The notes: generated from the letters alone by a model not told the origin. Counted from the first letter of the stretch, positions 44,017-52,269 are shown. The stretch: DNA of 64,000 nucleotides from Deltaproteobacteria bacterium (GCA_016713425.1 JADJPE010000005.1:1922001-1986000); one strand, 5' to 3'. Program-made: numbers and translations.

Positions 44017-44035
44017 GAGTTCCCCGATAGAACTC
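44017..44035. promoter_or_regulatory. Inverted repeat GAGTTC-N7-GAACTC upstream of the 720-residue protein gene
   Basis: Two perfect 6-base arms separated by seven bases, 38 bases before the ATG at 44073. TTGACA occurs 18 bases upstream of it (43993-43998), so the repeat would cover the -10/start region. Candidate operator or leader hairpin. Confidence 0.35.
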
Positions 44036-44072
44036 CGAAACCGGGCTCTGGCCCATTTTCGAGAGAGTCGAC

Positions 44073-46235
44073 ATGCAGCTTCAGATCAACAGCAACGAAA
44101 GTCTTCGCGCCGCCCTGTTGCGCGCGGGCGTGCCTCCGGAACAAGTCAGAGCGGCTCAGGCCGAGGTCCGCGAGCTCAATGACCTCAGTCCTCGGGGTCG
44201 AGTTGCCGCCGGGACCTTGATCACGATTCCCGATACGTTCATTCGAACGGCCCGCCCTGCCGGGGGCGACATCCGTGGCCCAAGCGTACGGTCGCCTGCG
44301 CCTGCTGCGCCCGCATCGGCCTCCGATCTCGCTTCCTCCGACGCGACCGAAACGTCGACGTCGATTCGGTCGCGCTGGCCCCGACGGCGTGCGTCGGCCA
44401 CGGGATTTTCGCGCCCGGCCGGTCGCCCGCTCGAGTTGACGGAGGCGATGAAGGCCGTCGTCGGCGGTGTGAATGAATCGCTGAATCTGCGCGTGCTGAA
44501 CGACAGCTTCAACCCGTACATCGAGCAGTTCGGCCGCTTCAAGCATCCGGACGAGCTTTTCCAGGGCAAGGCCTTGCTCGACGTGCAGAAGATCGTCGGC
44601 GGCCTTGTGCAGAGTGCGCCCGAGGCTGCGCGGCCGGTTCTGGCGCCGCTCGTTCCGCTCATCCGTTCCGACGTCGTGCTGAGGACGGCGGCGCAGCAGT
44701 TCGTGATCGATGACCGTGGCGTACCTGGAAACCGGATCATCTTCTATGGTGGTTCGGTCGGCCACGAACACATCGATCAGCTCGTGCAGGAGCTTGGGAA
44801 GCAGCACATCCGTCTCATCAAGCAGATGGGGCACTTCGATGGCCGAGCGCAGGGTGGCACACCCGAAGCGATCCTCGGTGATGGCGTCGCCGGCATTACC
44901 CATGCGGGCGGTTTTTCGGCCGGATACCTCAAAGGGAAGCCAACATCGATCCGCAGTGACTGGCCAGCCGACTACGGGATCCTGGACGAAGATAACATCG
45001 ACTACAACGCTCATCTGTACGCCATCGACTACGCGGCGGGCGCGAAGAAACCGATTCCTGAGAAAACGGTGGCCGCCTACAAGAGCAATGCGGACATGTG
45101 GGACGCGGTGGCTGGGATGATCGTGCCGTTCACTGGCTCCGAGCTCGACACCCGATACCGCAACTACATGTACAATCCGCTCGAGGTGCACAGTCAGGCT
45201 TCGGCGCAGGCCGTGGCCAGGTCGCTCGCCCATCTCGATACCAAGACCTTCTTGAAGGAGCACGGCGCTTTCTACTGCGCCGAAGGCCAGTACAGCGTTG
45301 CGAATCTTGGGCCCAACGCGCTGATCAAGAAGAGCCTCTACCAGGATACGCCGCTCGGAAAGCTCATCGAGACCTTCCAGCAAGCGCCCGGGCTCACGCG
45401 GAAGCGGCCGGAAATTGGCTGGGCCTATCTTCGGGACCAGGGGTTGATCACCGACGATCAGTTCTCGGATCTCGCCGACACGCATCGGCTTGCGACGTAT
45501 CTCGAGTGGGTGCCCGAAGATGTGCAGCCTTGGACGGCCTACGAACCCTACAACGCCGAAGGCTTGATCGCGAAGCCGATGACGGTTGCGACCCTCGCGT
45601 GGGGGCTCCTGCATTCGTATCTCCCGCGAGAAGGCGTCGCCGATGCGGTGGCCGACGAGGTGACGCGTGTGTATCGAGACGCGGTCGAGCACAATGACGT
45701 TGCGGTTCAGACGGCGGCCACCGCCCTTTGTGGTGGACTCGACCCAACCTCGTACGCGGGAAAGAAGGCCCTTCACGGCGTGGCGCTGAGGGCGGCCAGC
45801 GGGTTTCTGCTGTCGATTCTCGGCAATCCGGACTTCAAGAACAAGATCTTGACGCAAGCCGGGTTCAACGAGATCACGAACGACGAGGACAAGGCGCGCG
45901 TCGTCGCCCTCTATGACAAGTTCGTTTCAACGCTCAAGGATCCCCGGCTCGATACGCAGGAGGCCCTCGATGCGGCGATTCGCGCTGTAGACGACGAGTG
46001 CGGCGCGCTCGAGGTCGAGCGGCAAACGCTCAACCCCGTCGATGGGTCGTATCTTCCGGCCCGCAGATCGTTGATGCTCTATGCCGCGCCCCAGTGCTAT
46101 GCGTTTTGGGCGCAGCAGCCCGAAGTTTTCGGCGACAGCCCGGCCCTTCGCTACGTTGCCACTGCGATGCACGCGCAACAGGCTAAGCGCGGCATTCTCC
46201 CGCTGCCGGCCGAAGACGTCTCCGAGCCGAACTAA
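44073..46235 (+). CDS. Large protein of unknown function with an N-terminal LysM-like segment
   Basis: 720 residues, ATG preceded by GAGAGA. The first ~55 residues look LysM-like (NESLRAALLRAGVPPEQV then ELNDLSP and AAGTLITIP). A Ser/Ala/Pro linker follows (about 70-120), then a ~580-residue globular part that I do not recognise. It has conserved-looking Cys and His positions (FYGGSVGHEH near 230; YNPLEVHSQ near 370; FYCAEGQYSVANLGP near 400), which would suit a Cys/His hydrolase but this is only a guess. No signal peptide, so if it is exported it uses a non-Sec route. Last gene of the 41129-46235 cluster. Confidence 0.6.
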   Translation: MQLQINSNESLRAALLRAGVPPEQVRAAQAEVRELNDLSPRGRVAAGTLITIPDTFIRTARPAGGDIRGPSVRSPAPAAPASASDLASSDATETSTSIRSRWPRRRASATGFSRPAGRPLELTEAMKAVVGGVNESLNLRVLNDSFNPYIEQFGRFKHPDELFQGKALLDVQKIVGGLVQSAPEAARPVLAPLVPLIRSDVVLRTAAQQFVIDDRGVPGNRIIFYGGSVGHEHIDQLVQELGKQHIRLIKQMGHFDGRAQGGTPEAILGDGVAGITHAGGFSAGYLKGKPTSIRSDWPADYGILDEDNIDYNAHLYAIDYAAGAKKPIPEKTVAAYKSNADMWDAVAGMIVPFTGSELDTRYRNYMYNPLEVHSQASAQAVARSLAHLDTKTFLKEHGAFYCAEGQYSVANLGPNALIKKSLYQDTPLGKLIETFQQAPGLTRKRPEIGWAYLRDQGLITDDQFSDLADTHRLATYLEWVPEDVQPWTAYEPYNAEGLIAKPMTVATLAWGLLHSYLPREGVADAVADEVTRVYRDAVEHNDVAVQTAATALCGGLDPTSYAGKKALHGVALRAASGFLLSILGNPDFKNKILTQAGFNEITNDEDKARVVALYDKFVSTLKDPRLDTQEALDAAIRAVDDECGALEVERQTLNPVDGSYLPARRSLMLYAAPQCYAFWAQQPEVFGDSPALRYVATAMHAQQAKRGILPLPAEDVSEPN

Positions 46236-46433
46236 GGGCCCCAGCCCCAGCCCCAGCCCAACCCAGCCCCGGACTCCGGCCTCGCATTCGGCCTCGGACC
46301 CGGCCTCCCTCCCGACCTCTGCTCCCGAGTTTCCCGTAATGTGAGGGCACACATCTTGTCTGGGCCGACGCGCCTGCATATGCTCCTTCTTCTGAGTGGA
46401 CCCGACGCGGGTCATAGACGAACAGGAGGAGCC

Positions 46434-46559
46434 GTGGGCGACAAGTCACCAAAGGCGAAAGCCAAGGGCGTGAAGCAGAAGGATGCCAAGACCAAGAAGG
46501 ATGGCGCAGAGAAGAAGGCGAGCCAGGAGAGCTCTCTTCTGGCTGTGAAGAAGAAATGA
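46434..46559 (+). CDS. Small Lys-rich protein beginning MGDKSPKAK
   Basis: 41 residues from a GTG with a strong AGGAGGAG upstream, chosen over an in-frame ATG at 46341 because of that SD. The sequence is almost entirely Lys, Ala, Ser, Gln and acidic residues (MGDKSPKAKAKGVKQKDAK), with no hydrophobic core, so it should be disordered. I recall similar very short proteins opening with GDKSPK in unrelated bacteria, without known function. Stands alone between the 720-residue protein and the converging zinc-ribbon gene. Confidence 0.7.
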   Translation: MGDKSPKAKAKGVKQKDAKTKKDGAEKKASQESSLLAVKKK

Positions 46560-46592
46560 TCGATCGAGGCGATGGCGCGACGTGCGCCGCGC

Positions 46593-46967
46593 CTAGCCTT
46601 CTGCGCGTCGGACGCGGATGACCTTCTTCGAAAGCCGGTCCGCGGTCTTGGAGCGATTCGCCTGCTTGCTCAGAATCCCTCGGAAGCAATCGCGACATTC
46701 GAACTCTGGGTCGTGTTCGGGTGGCCGTCGTGTGAGGTCACTCCGTCCGCACGAGGTGCAAACGACGGACCGCTCGACGCCGGCCAGGCTGTCCGGGTCT
46801 TCGATGCCGAGCAAGGTTGCGGCGCAAGCTCGGCAGAGCGTCCGCGTTTCGTTGCGCGGCGCAAATCGGATCTGATCTTCCTTTCCGCACTCCGCGCAGA
46901 CGACAACCCGGATCACTCGGGTGCCCTCTTTGTTTCGGAGCCGGCGGACTGCTTTCGAGCCTGTCAT
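46593..46967 (-). CDS. Zinc-ribbon protein with two pairs of CxxC motifs
   Basis: 124 residues. Four CxxC knuckles are visible: CAECG, CRAC, CTSCG, CRDC. They are arranged as two ribbons (about residues 24-46 and 68-90), flanked by basic tails (KAVRRLRNK and KKVIRVRR). This is a typical zinc-stabilised nucleic-acid-binding layout of the small CxxC-x-CxxC proteins common in deltaproteobacteria. Divergent from lexA across about 100 bases. Its function is unknown. Confidence 0.75.
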   Translation of the reverse strand: MTGSKAVRRLRNKEGTRVIRVVVCAECGKEDQIRFAPRNETRTLCRACAATLLGIEDPDSLAGVERSVVCTSCGRSDLTRRPPEHDPEFECRDCFRGILSKQANRSKTADRLSKKVIRVRRAEG

Positions 46968-47039
46968 TCGAAACGCTGAGCATACGCGCGACGTGCGGCG
47001 TTCGACATTGGAATCTCGAGGGTCTCAAATGTTGCGCTT

Positions 47040-47056
47040 AAACATGTGTTCAGATA
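47040..47056 (+). promoter_or_regulatory. Candidate LexA operator
   Basis: The sequence ttaaacatgtgttcaga contains AAAC-N4-GTTC, one mismatch from the GAAC-N4-GTTC SOS box. It also fits the Myxococcus xanthus lexA box as I remember it (CTRHAMRYBYGTTCAGS) at 15 of 17 positions. It stands just before the first conserved residues of LexA, as an autoregulatory operator should, and argues for a start at 47059 or 47071. Confidence 0.6.
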
Positions 47057-47070
47057 GCATGCCCCTGTCC

Positions 47071-47835
47071 ATGCAAGGTCTTACGGAGCGCCAGCGCCAA
47101 ATCCTCTCGTACATCAATCTTCGGATTCATGAGCAGGGGTATCCACCCACTATCCGCGAGATTGGCGAGTTCATGGGGATTCGGTCGACCAATGGGGTCA
47201 ATGACCATCTGAAGGCCCTCGAACGGAAGGGTTATCTCAAGCGGGAAGGTCTCAAGTCCAGGGCTCTTCGCCCGGTCTCGATCCAGGACCCGGATACGGA
47301 GGACATGAGCGCGACGTTGGCAAACGGCGCTGGCGGTCGCGGCGGTCGTAGCGCGGCGGTTTTGGGTTTCGACAAGTCGAATGGCAAGGCTCAGGCGGGG
47401 CTTGGCTCTGTGGTGCCGGCCGTCATGCCTCAGGGCGACTTGATTGACATCCCGCTCCTCGGTCGGGTCGCCGCCGGTGCACCGATTTTGGCGGATGAGC
47501 TCCATGAGTCCACAGTCCGCGTCGATAGCTTTTTTCTCGGTCGGTCGGCCCGCTCACCGTTGTTTGCGCTGCGCGTGACTGGGGACAGCATGGTGGACGC
47601 TGGCATCTTCAACGGCGACTACATCTTCGTGAAGAAGCAGATCGAGGCTCGCGCGAACGACATCGTCGTCGCGATGATCGATGGTGAAGCGACGGTGAAG
47701 CGGTTCGTCCCGGAACGTGATGTCGTTCGGTTCGTTCCCGAGAACGCGTCGATGCAGCCGATCGTGGTTCGGCGACAGGATTTTCGGCAGACATCCATCT
47801 TGGGCGTCGTCTGTGGTGTCTATCGGCGCATGTGA
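47071..47835 (+). CDS. lexA: LexA repressor (SOS regulator, self-cleaving)
   Basis: 254 residues from ATG 47071. An in-frame ATG at 47029 has a better SD (GAGGG) but would place the operator inside the gene. N-terminal winged helix (LTERQRQILSYI, then PTIREIGEFMGIRSTNGVND). An unusually long linker (about 75-125) is followed by the peptidase S24 domain with cleavage site Ala135-Gly136 (RVAAGAP), nucleophile Ser173 (GDSMVDAGI) and Lys210 (EATVKRF). Represses DNA-damage genes until RecA-stimulated autocleavage. Followed on the same strand by the PRMT gene. Confidence 0.95.
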   Translation: MQGLTERQRQILSYINLRIHEQGYPPTIREIGEFMGIRSTNGVNDHLKALERKGYLKREGLKSRALRPVSIQDPDTEDMSATLANGAGGRGGRSAAVLGFDKSNGKAQAGLGSVVPAVMPQGDLIDIPLLGRVAAGAPILADELHESTVRVDSFFLGRSARSPLFALRVTGDSMVDAGIFNGDYIFVKKQIEARANDIVVAMIDGEATVKRFVPERDVVRFVPENASMQPIVVRRQDFRQTSILGVVCGVYRRM

Positions 47836-47907
47836 GTTGGGCCGAGGGCACGCCGCCTCGCTCTCTCGATCGGCGGATAGGCTTTGCGCTTCGGTGGCCG
47901 AGCACGT

Positions 47908-48858
47908 ATGCCGCCAGGCGTGGAGTATTATTTCGAGCGCTATGCCGACCTCGATCTGCACCGGCGCATGGTCGCGGATCGCCATCGAACCGATGCCTTC
48001 GCGCGTGCCATCGCTTCGGTTGTCCGCGAAGGGGACATGGTCATCGACGTTGGGACGGGCACCGGTGTGTTGGCCATGTTGGCGGCCAAGGCGGGGGCGC
48101 GGCGAGTTCTCGCGATCGATCAGTCGGAGATCGCCGTGGTCGCCGCCGATCTGGTAAAGCGAAATGGGCTTCGAGACCGGGTCAAGGTCTTGAAGGGCCC
48201 AGCGGCGGAGCTTCAGACGGAGGAAGGACCGGCCGACGTCATCGTGAGCGAATGGCTCGGCAACATGGCGTTGGTGGAGGGCATGCTGGAGGACGTGATC
48301 ACGGTGCGTGACCGTCATCTTGCTCCAGGCGGCCGCATGATTCCGGCCTCGACGTCGGTGATGCTCGCGCCCCTCAACGACCCGACGCTGTACGTGTACG
48401 AGGGGCCTGGTTTTTGGCGCGACTTCGTGGCTGGGCTCGATTTCACGTCGCTCGAGGACCGTGAGCTCCGCCAGGGGCGCTCGCTCCAGATGCGTATCGA
48501 GCCGCCGGCTCTGTTGGCCGATGGCCAATCGATGCTCGACCTCGACTTGGTGACGGTCCGGTCGGACGCGCTGCATGCCGAAGGCGAGCTCATCTTTCAC
48601 GCCCGCCGCGACGCGGTGTTGAATGGCTTTGCCGGTTGGTTTTCGGCGACGCTCGCGCCTGGTGTCGTGCTCGATACGAGTCCGCGTTCACCCGAGACAC
48701 ATTGGGCTCAGACATACATGCCTTTTCGGCCGCGAATGGTTCGTGAGGGCGAGCGTATGGCTGTCTCGTTCCGCCTGGAGCCCGACCACGAGGAGACTCG
48801 CCACCTTCGTTTGACGCTTGCGGTGGGCGAGGACGAGCAGATGTACGTGATCGAATGA
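47908..48858 (+). CDS. Protein arginine methyltransferase-like (PRMT) enzyme
   Basis: 316 residues from ATG 47908; a TTG at 47884 is possible. It carries the complete PRMT signature set: YYFERYADLDLHRRMVADRHRT (post I region, compare YFxSYxxxxxHxxMLxDxxRT), SAM motif I VIDVGTGTGVLAMLAAKAGA, double-E loop SEWLGNMALVEGML (Glu115, Glu124), and THW loop SPETHWAQTYMPF (264-266). The C-terminal beta-barrel is present. These enzymes use S-adenosylmethionine to methylate arginine side chains and are rare in bacteria. No signal peptide. Substrate unknown. Starts 73 bases after lexA. Confidence 0.85.
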   Translation: MPPGVEYYFERYADLDLHRRMVADRHRTDAFARAIASVVREGDMVIDVGTGTGVLAMLAAKAGARRVLAIDQSEIAVVAADLVKRNGLRDRVKVLKGPAAELQTEEGPADVIVSEWLGNMALVEGMLEDVITVRDRHLAPGGRMIPASTSVMLAPLNDPTLYVYEGPGFWRDFVAGLDFTSLEDRELRQGRSLQMRIEPPALLADGQSMLDLDLVTVRSDALHAEGELIFHARRDAVLNGFAGWFSATLAPGVVLDTSPRSPETHWAQTYMPFRPRMVREGERMAVSFRLEPDHEETRHLRLTLAVGEDEQMYVIE

Positions 48859-48882
48859 GATGCGTCGAGGGCCCGAAGCGTC

Positions 48883-48930
48883 GATGAGTCAATGAGTCAA
48901 TGAGTCGATGAGTCGATGAGTCGATGAGTG
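48883..48930. repeat. 8-bp tandem repeat (GATGAGTC)n
   Basis: Six copies of gatgagtc/aatgagtc in the 86-base gap between the converging PRMT and M20-like genes. The unit is not a multiple of three and lies outside coding sequence. Confidence 0.95.
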
Positions 48931-48944
48931 GAAGAATGATGGCC

Positions 48945-50441
48945 TCATGGCCGGATGTCTGTGGGGTCTTCGGAGTTTGCAAAAGGTGCGCGTGTGAGTT
49001 CGTCGACGATGGCCGTCATCGTGCTGAGCGCTCGTCGAATGTTTGCGATGGAGACGTGCTCGTTTCGTCCTTCGATCCCGCGCATGTCGTTCTCCTGAGC
49101 GATCAATGGAAAGATGCCGTAGGTACGGATACCGATTCGTGAGAGACCGCGGTTGATGGACGGGCCTCGTCCGAAGCCGAAGCATACAACTTCCCGGGGG
49201 GCATTCGGCAACGTCTTGAGATGCCGGCGTAAGATGCGCTCGACGGTTGCGGAGGGCGCGTCGGTGTAGGCTTCGGCGCCTTCTAGGATCGTCAGATGCA
49301 CGGCTGGATCTTCTATGACTGCGCGGATGTACTCGGCGATGGCGACGGGCGTCGTTCCTGGCAGAAGGCTAGCCCAAAGCAGGGCGCGTGCGCGCAGGGC
49401 CGGGACGCTGCGCTCAAGTTCTCCTCCGGCGATCGCTGCGATGCGGATGTGGTCGGCAGCAAGGTCTCGGGTCGAAGGTCGGTCCGCCAAATCTGGGAGG
49501 AAAAAGATTCTTGCGAGAAGCTCACTTCGCAGCGCGAGGTTCTTGGGAAAGGACGAGTCGTCACTGATGGCGTCAAAGAGCTGCATGGCCGCTTGCGACA
49601 AGCGTGGGGCCGGCGGATTTTCGGCGATGGCTTTCAGGGCGCGTGCGAGTCGCGCATTCGCGTTCCGCTCCTCGGGATCGGAGAGCGCCGCGACGGAGAG
49701 GCGCGCGAATCCGAGCTCGCCGTGCGTCACGTAGTGGATCGTTCGTCCGTCCTCGAGCCAGTCGTCGATGCCGAGTCCGGTTCCGGTGATGGCCACCGAC
49801 GCAGTGGCGACGGCGGGATGTCGTCGGATCATCAGGTCGAGCCCCTTCGTTCCATCGCGCTCGCCGGCCAGACCGTCCGGGATGAGGCACAGGATGATGT
49901 CGCGGTCTTGTCGTGCGGCACGTTGTCCGAGGATCGCGAGCGTGGTCGCCCACACTGCGGCGGCACCTTTGCCTGAGAGGACACCGCGCCCGAAGAGTGC
50001 ATCGTTCGAGATCACGGCCCCGAATGGAGGTGTGGCGGGATCCCAGAGCGGGGCATCGACCGAATAGGTGTCGAGATGTGAAGCCAAGAGAAGCGGAGGC
50101 TCCGGATCCGAGACGGCGGCGGGCAGCAGGGCGAAGACCCCAGCGCCGAGCGCACCCATGGGCACGACCTCGGCCTCGACGTTGTTTCGTCGAAGGAAGC
50201 TCACGACGGCCTGTGCGGCCGCGTCCATCGCCGAACGATCCCATGCGCTCGTGTCGGCCCGCACCAATTCGGCCAACAGACTTGTGGCCTCGGCCGTACG
50301 TTCGCCCCAATCGACGCCACTCGATGGAAGTGAAGGCTCCGAAACATCCAAGGAGGGCGATGCGCTGGTCGAGCGCCCCGCCGCCGAAGAGACCGAGGAC
50401 GCGCAACCGGAGCCGGAGAGGACGATCGCGCCGGCGAGCAT
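48945..50441 (-). CDS. M20-family peptidase-like lipoprotein with degenerate active site
   Basis: About 498 residues from ATG 50441, start uncertain. A hydrophobic segment ending SGSGC suggests a lipoprotein. The M20 fold is clear: LLLASHLDTYSVD (HxD present, His122 and Asp124) and, at the C-terminus, GRNEHVSIANI (His present). The bridging Asp is Ser (GRGVLSGKG for GRGxxDxKG, Ser156), the Glu-Glu pair is Gly-Leu (PDGLAGERDG, 190-191), and the later acidic ligand is also altered (ITGTGLG). It probably binds but does not cut peptides. Converges on the PRMT gene and is divergent from the EF-hand gene. Confidence 0.75.
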   Translation of the reverse strand: MLAGAIVLSGSGCASSVSSAAGRSTSASPSLDVSEPSLPSSGVDWGERTAEATSLLAELVRADTSAWDRSAMDAAAQAVVSFLRRNNVEAEVVPMGALGAGVFALLPAAVSDPEPPLLLASHLDTYSVDAPLWDPATPPFGAVISNDALFGRGVLSGKGAAAVWATTLAILGQRAARQDRDIILCLIPDGLAGERDGTKGLDLMIRRHPAVATASVAITGTGLGIDDWLEDGRTIHYVTHGELGFARLSVAALSDPEERNANARLARALKAIAENPPAPRLSQAAMQLFDAISDDSSFPKNLALRSELLARIFFLPDLADRPSTRDLAADHIRIAAIAGGELERSVPALRARALLWASLLPGTTPVAIAEYIRAVIEDPAVHLTILEGAEAYTDAPSATVERILRRHLKTLPNAPREVVCFGFGRGPSINRGLSRIGIRTYGIFPLIAQENDMRGIEGRNEHVSIANIRRALSTMTAIVDELTRAPFANSEDPTDIRP

Positions 50442-50652
50442 GATGAACGTCGCCCGTCGGCGCAGGCGTTCTTGAAGCCGGCGGAGGCCTGGACCCGTCG
50501 GCGGCCCGGAATTTGGGCGGTGACTGGGAACCGATCTTGGGCCGGGTGACTGACCACGACTGAGCGTGCGCGCCGCCTTCGTCTGACTTGGGTTACTTGG
50601 GCGACTTGGGCTGGACGGGAGTAGCCAGCGTGGTGTAATCCCAAGATCGTCT

Positions 50653-50997
50653 GTGGCTGGTCTCGACCTTCCAGTGAAACTGCGACGAGGCATCGGCAAT
50701 GGGAAGGTCGTCCCAGAGGACGAACTTGCGCGACGACTCAAGAAGTTCGACCAAGACGGGGACGGCGCGCTCATTGTCGGCGAGCTTGCCGAGTTCTTCA
50801 AGGAGAGCCAAGTCGGTGGCCCCTGGTTCTCACAGACGGTTGCAAAGACGATCTGGCGCATGGCCGAAGAGCGCTGGGCGCGCTCCATTCCCACGATCGC
50901 CGTGGAGGCCCTCGCCCGGGTCATTCACCTAAGCATGTCACAGCCTCCGCGCCAGGAGAAACGGTACGTTATCACCCCGGAGGTGATGCAGGGGTAA
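50653..50997 (+). CDS. Small EF-hand protein
   Basis: 114 residues from GTG 50653. One canonical calcium loop (DQDGDGALIVGE, following the helix LARRLKKF and leading into LAEFF). The rest has a helical C-terminal segment (IWRMAEERWARSIPTIAVEA). There is no signal peptide. Single EF-hands usually pair by dimerisation. Calcium sensing is plausible but the partner is unknown. It is followed after 16 bases by a low-complexity ORF. Confidence 0.65.
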   Translation: MAGLDLPVKLRRGIGNGKVVPEDELARRLKKFDQDGDGALIVGELAEFFKESQVGGPWFSQTVAKTIWRMAEERWARSIPTIAVEALARVIHLSMSQPPRQEKRYVITPEVMQG

Positions 50998-51013
50998 GGA
51001 GCCGGCTCGCGCA

Positions 51014-51331
51014 GTGGGGCAGCGCCCACGCCCAACGGGCACGGCGCCCGCCGCCGCGGCTTCGAGCCAGAAGCCCAGCGAACAAGCGGGCGGCGCGGTC
51101 CGCGTCGGCGCCGGGGGTGCCGCCGGATCGGCGCTCAAACCCCGATCATCCGTGTCTGGTGGCTCGGTCGGTTCGCCACGGGCCGGAAGCACAACGCCAC
51201 GCGCGGGTGCGAGCGGTTCATCAGGGCTGAGCTCAGGCTCAGGCTCGAATGCGAGTTCGGGCGGCAGCGCAGCGGCCCGACGGGTGCCCCGCGCGGCGCC
51301 TCGCCGGCCCGGGCCCAAACCTCGGCAGTAG
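51014..51331 (+). CDS. Possible disordered protein, Ser/Gly/Pro-rich
   Basis: 105 residues from GTG, with AAGGAG ~12 bases upstream and only 16 bases after the EF-hand stop. The sequence is low-complexity throughout (Gly, Ser, Ala, Pro, Arg) with no fold, signal or motif. It may be a real disordered protein or non-coding DNA with a biased composition. Low confidence. Confidence 0.35.
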   Translation: MGQRPRPTGTAPAAAASSQKPSEQAGGAVRVGAGGAAGSALKPRSSVSGGSVGSPRAGSTTPRAGASGSSGLSSGSGSNASSGGSAAARRVPRAAPRRPGPKPRQ

Positions 51332-51348
51332 GGGCTGGGCTGATCGTC

Positions 51349-52269
51349 GTGCGGCTTTCGACCGCTCACAGAGGTCTTCGCTTCGACCAAGCGATTCACC
51401 GAGTGCTCCTCGATCGAGGTCAGCGACCGTCGGTGCGTGAGATCCGGCAAGCGCTTCGGGCGGGAAGGATTCGCGTCGACGGCTGCCGCGTTGCGCCCGG
51501 CGCCCTGTGTGCCGGCGACGAGCGCATCGATCTCGGCGCATTTACCGCGCGGGGCGAGGCGGTGCTGGTTGGAGAGACGGACGCGCGCGTCGAGGTGCTC
51601 CACGAAGACGACAACCTGCTCGTTCTTTCGAAGCCCGCCGGCATGCCCACCGGGCCTTTGGTTCCCGGGGAGTCCGGCACCTTGCTCGGCGTTGCCGTCG
51701 GACTCGCCCCCGAGATCGCCACCGCGGGTCCGCCGCTCGAAGGCGGGTTGGTGCATCGACTCGATCGCGACACGACCGGCGTCGTCGTCTTCGCAAAGAC
51801 GCTCGCGCAGCGCGAGCTGCTTCGTGAAGCCTTTCGCCGACACGACATCGAGAAGCGTTATCTCGCGATTGTCCAGGGTGGGCTCTCGGGTCCGGTTGTC
51901 GTTGTGGGTGCGATCTCGACCGCCGAGGATCGACGGCGCGTGCGCGTCAGATTGGGCCATGGTCTGCCTGCGCGCACGGAGTTTGCGGTGCGCTCGGCCT
52001 GGTCAGACCGGTGGTCGCTTCTTGAGGCGGTCACCTGTACCGGCCGCCGCCATCAGGTACGCGCCCATTTGGCGTGTCTTGGCCGCCCGATCGTGGGCGA
52101 CGTCGCGTATGGCGGGCTCGCGACACCGAGCATGCCTCGCGTGGCGCTTCACGCCTCGCGTGTAACCTTGCCGAGCGGCGCGTCTTTCGCGGCCGAGATG
52201 GCGGCGGACATGCGAGACTTCCTCCTGGCTCTCGGCCCCGTGGTCGACCAACCACGCGGGTGTTGCTGA
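51349..52269 (+). CDS. RluA-family 23S/tRNA pseudouridine synthase
   Basis: 306 residues from GTG. An S4-type RNA-binding start (VREIRQALRAGRIRVDGCRV), then the catalytic core DDNLLVLSKPAGMPT, HRLDRDTTGVVVFAKT (Asp nucleophile in HRLDxxTxG), KRYLAIVQG, and the family end TCTGRRHQVRAHLACLGRPI with VGDVAYGG. Converts specific uridines in RNA to pseudouridine. The exact target (RluA, C or D type) cannot be told from the sequence. First gene of a plus-strand run that continues with ftsB-like, diguanylate cyclase and PIN-PhoH genes. Confidence 0.9.
   Translation: MRLSTAHRGLRFDQAIHRVLLDRGQRPSVREIRQALRAGRIRVDGCRVAPGALCAGDERIDLGAFTARGEAVLVGETDARVEVLHEDDNLLVLSKPAGMPTGPLVPGESGTLLGVAVGLAPEIATAGPPLEGGLVHRLDRDTTGVVVFAKTLAQRELLREAFRRHDIEKRYLAIVQGGLSGPVVVVGAISTAEDRRRVRVRLGHGLPARTEFAVRSAWSDRWSLLEAVTCTGRRHQVRAHLACLGRPIVGDVAYGGLATPSMPRVALHASRVTLPSGASFAAEMAADMRDFLLALGPVVDQPRGCC

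Noticed and set aside
46341..46433. Longer version of the Lys-rich small protein from ATG 46341
   Set aside because: No SD at that ATG and the strong AGGAGGAG is directly before GTG 46434.
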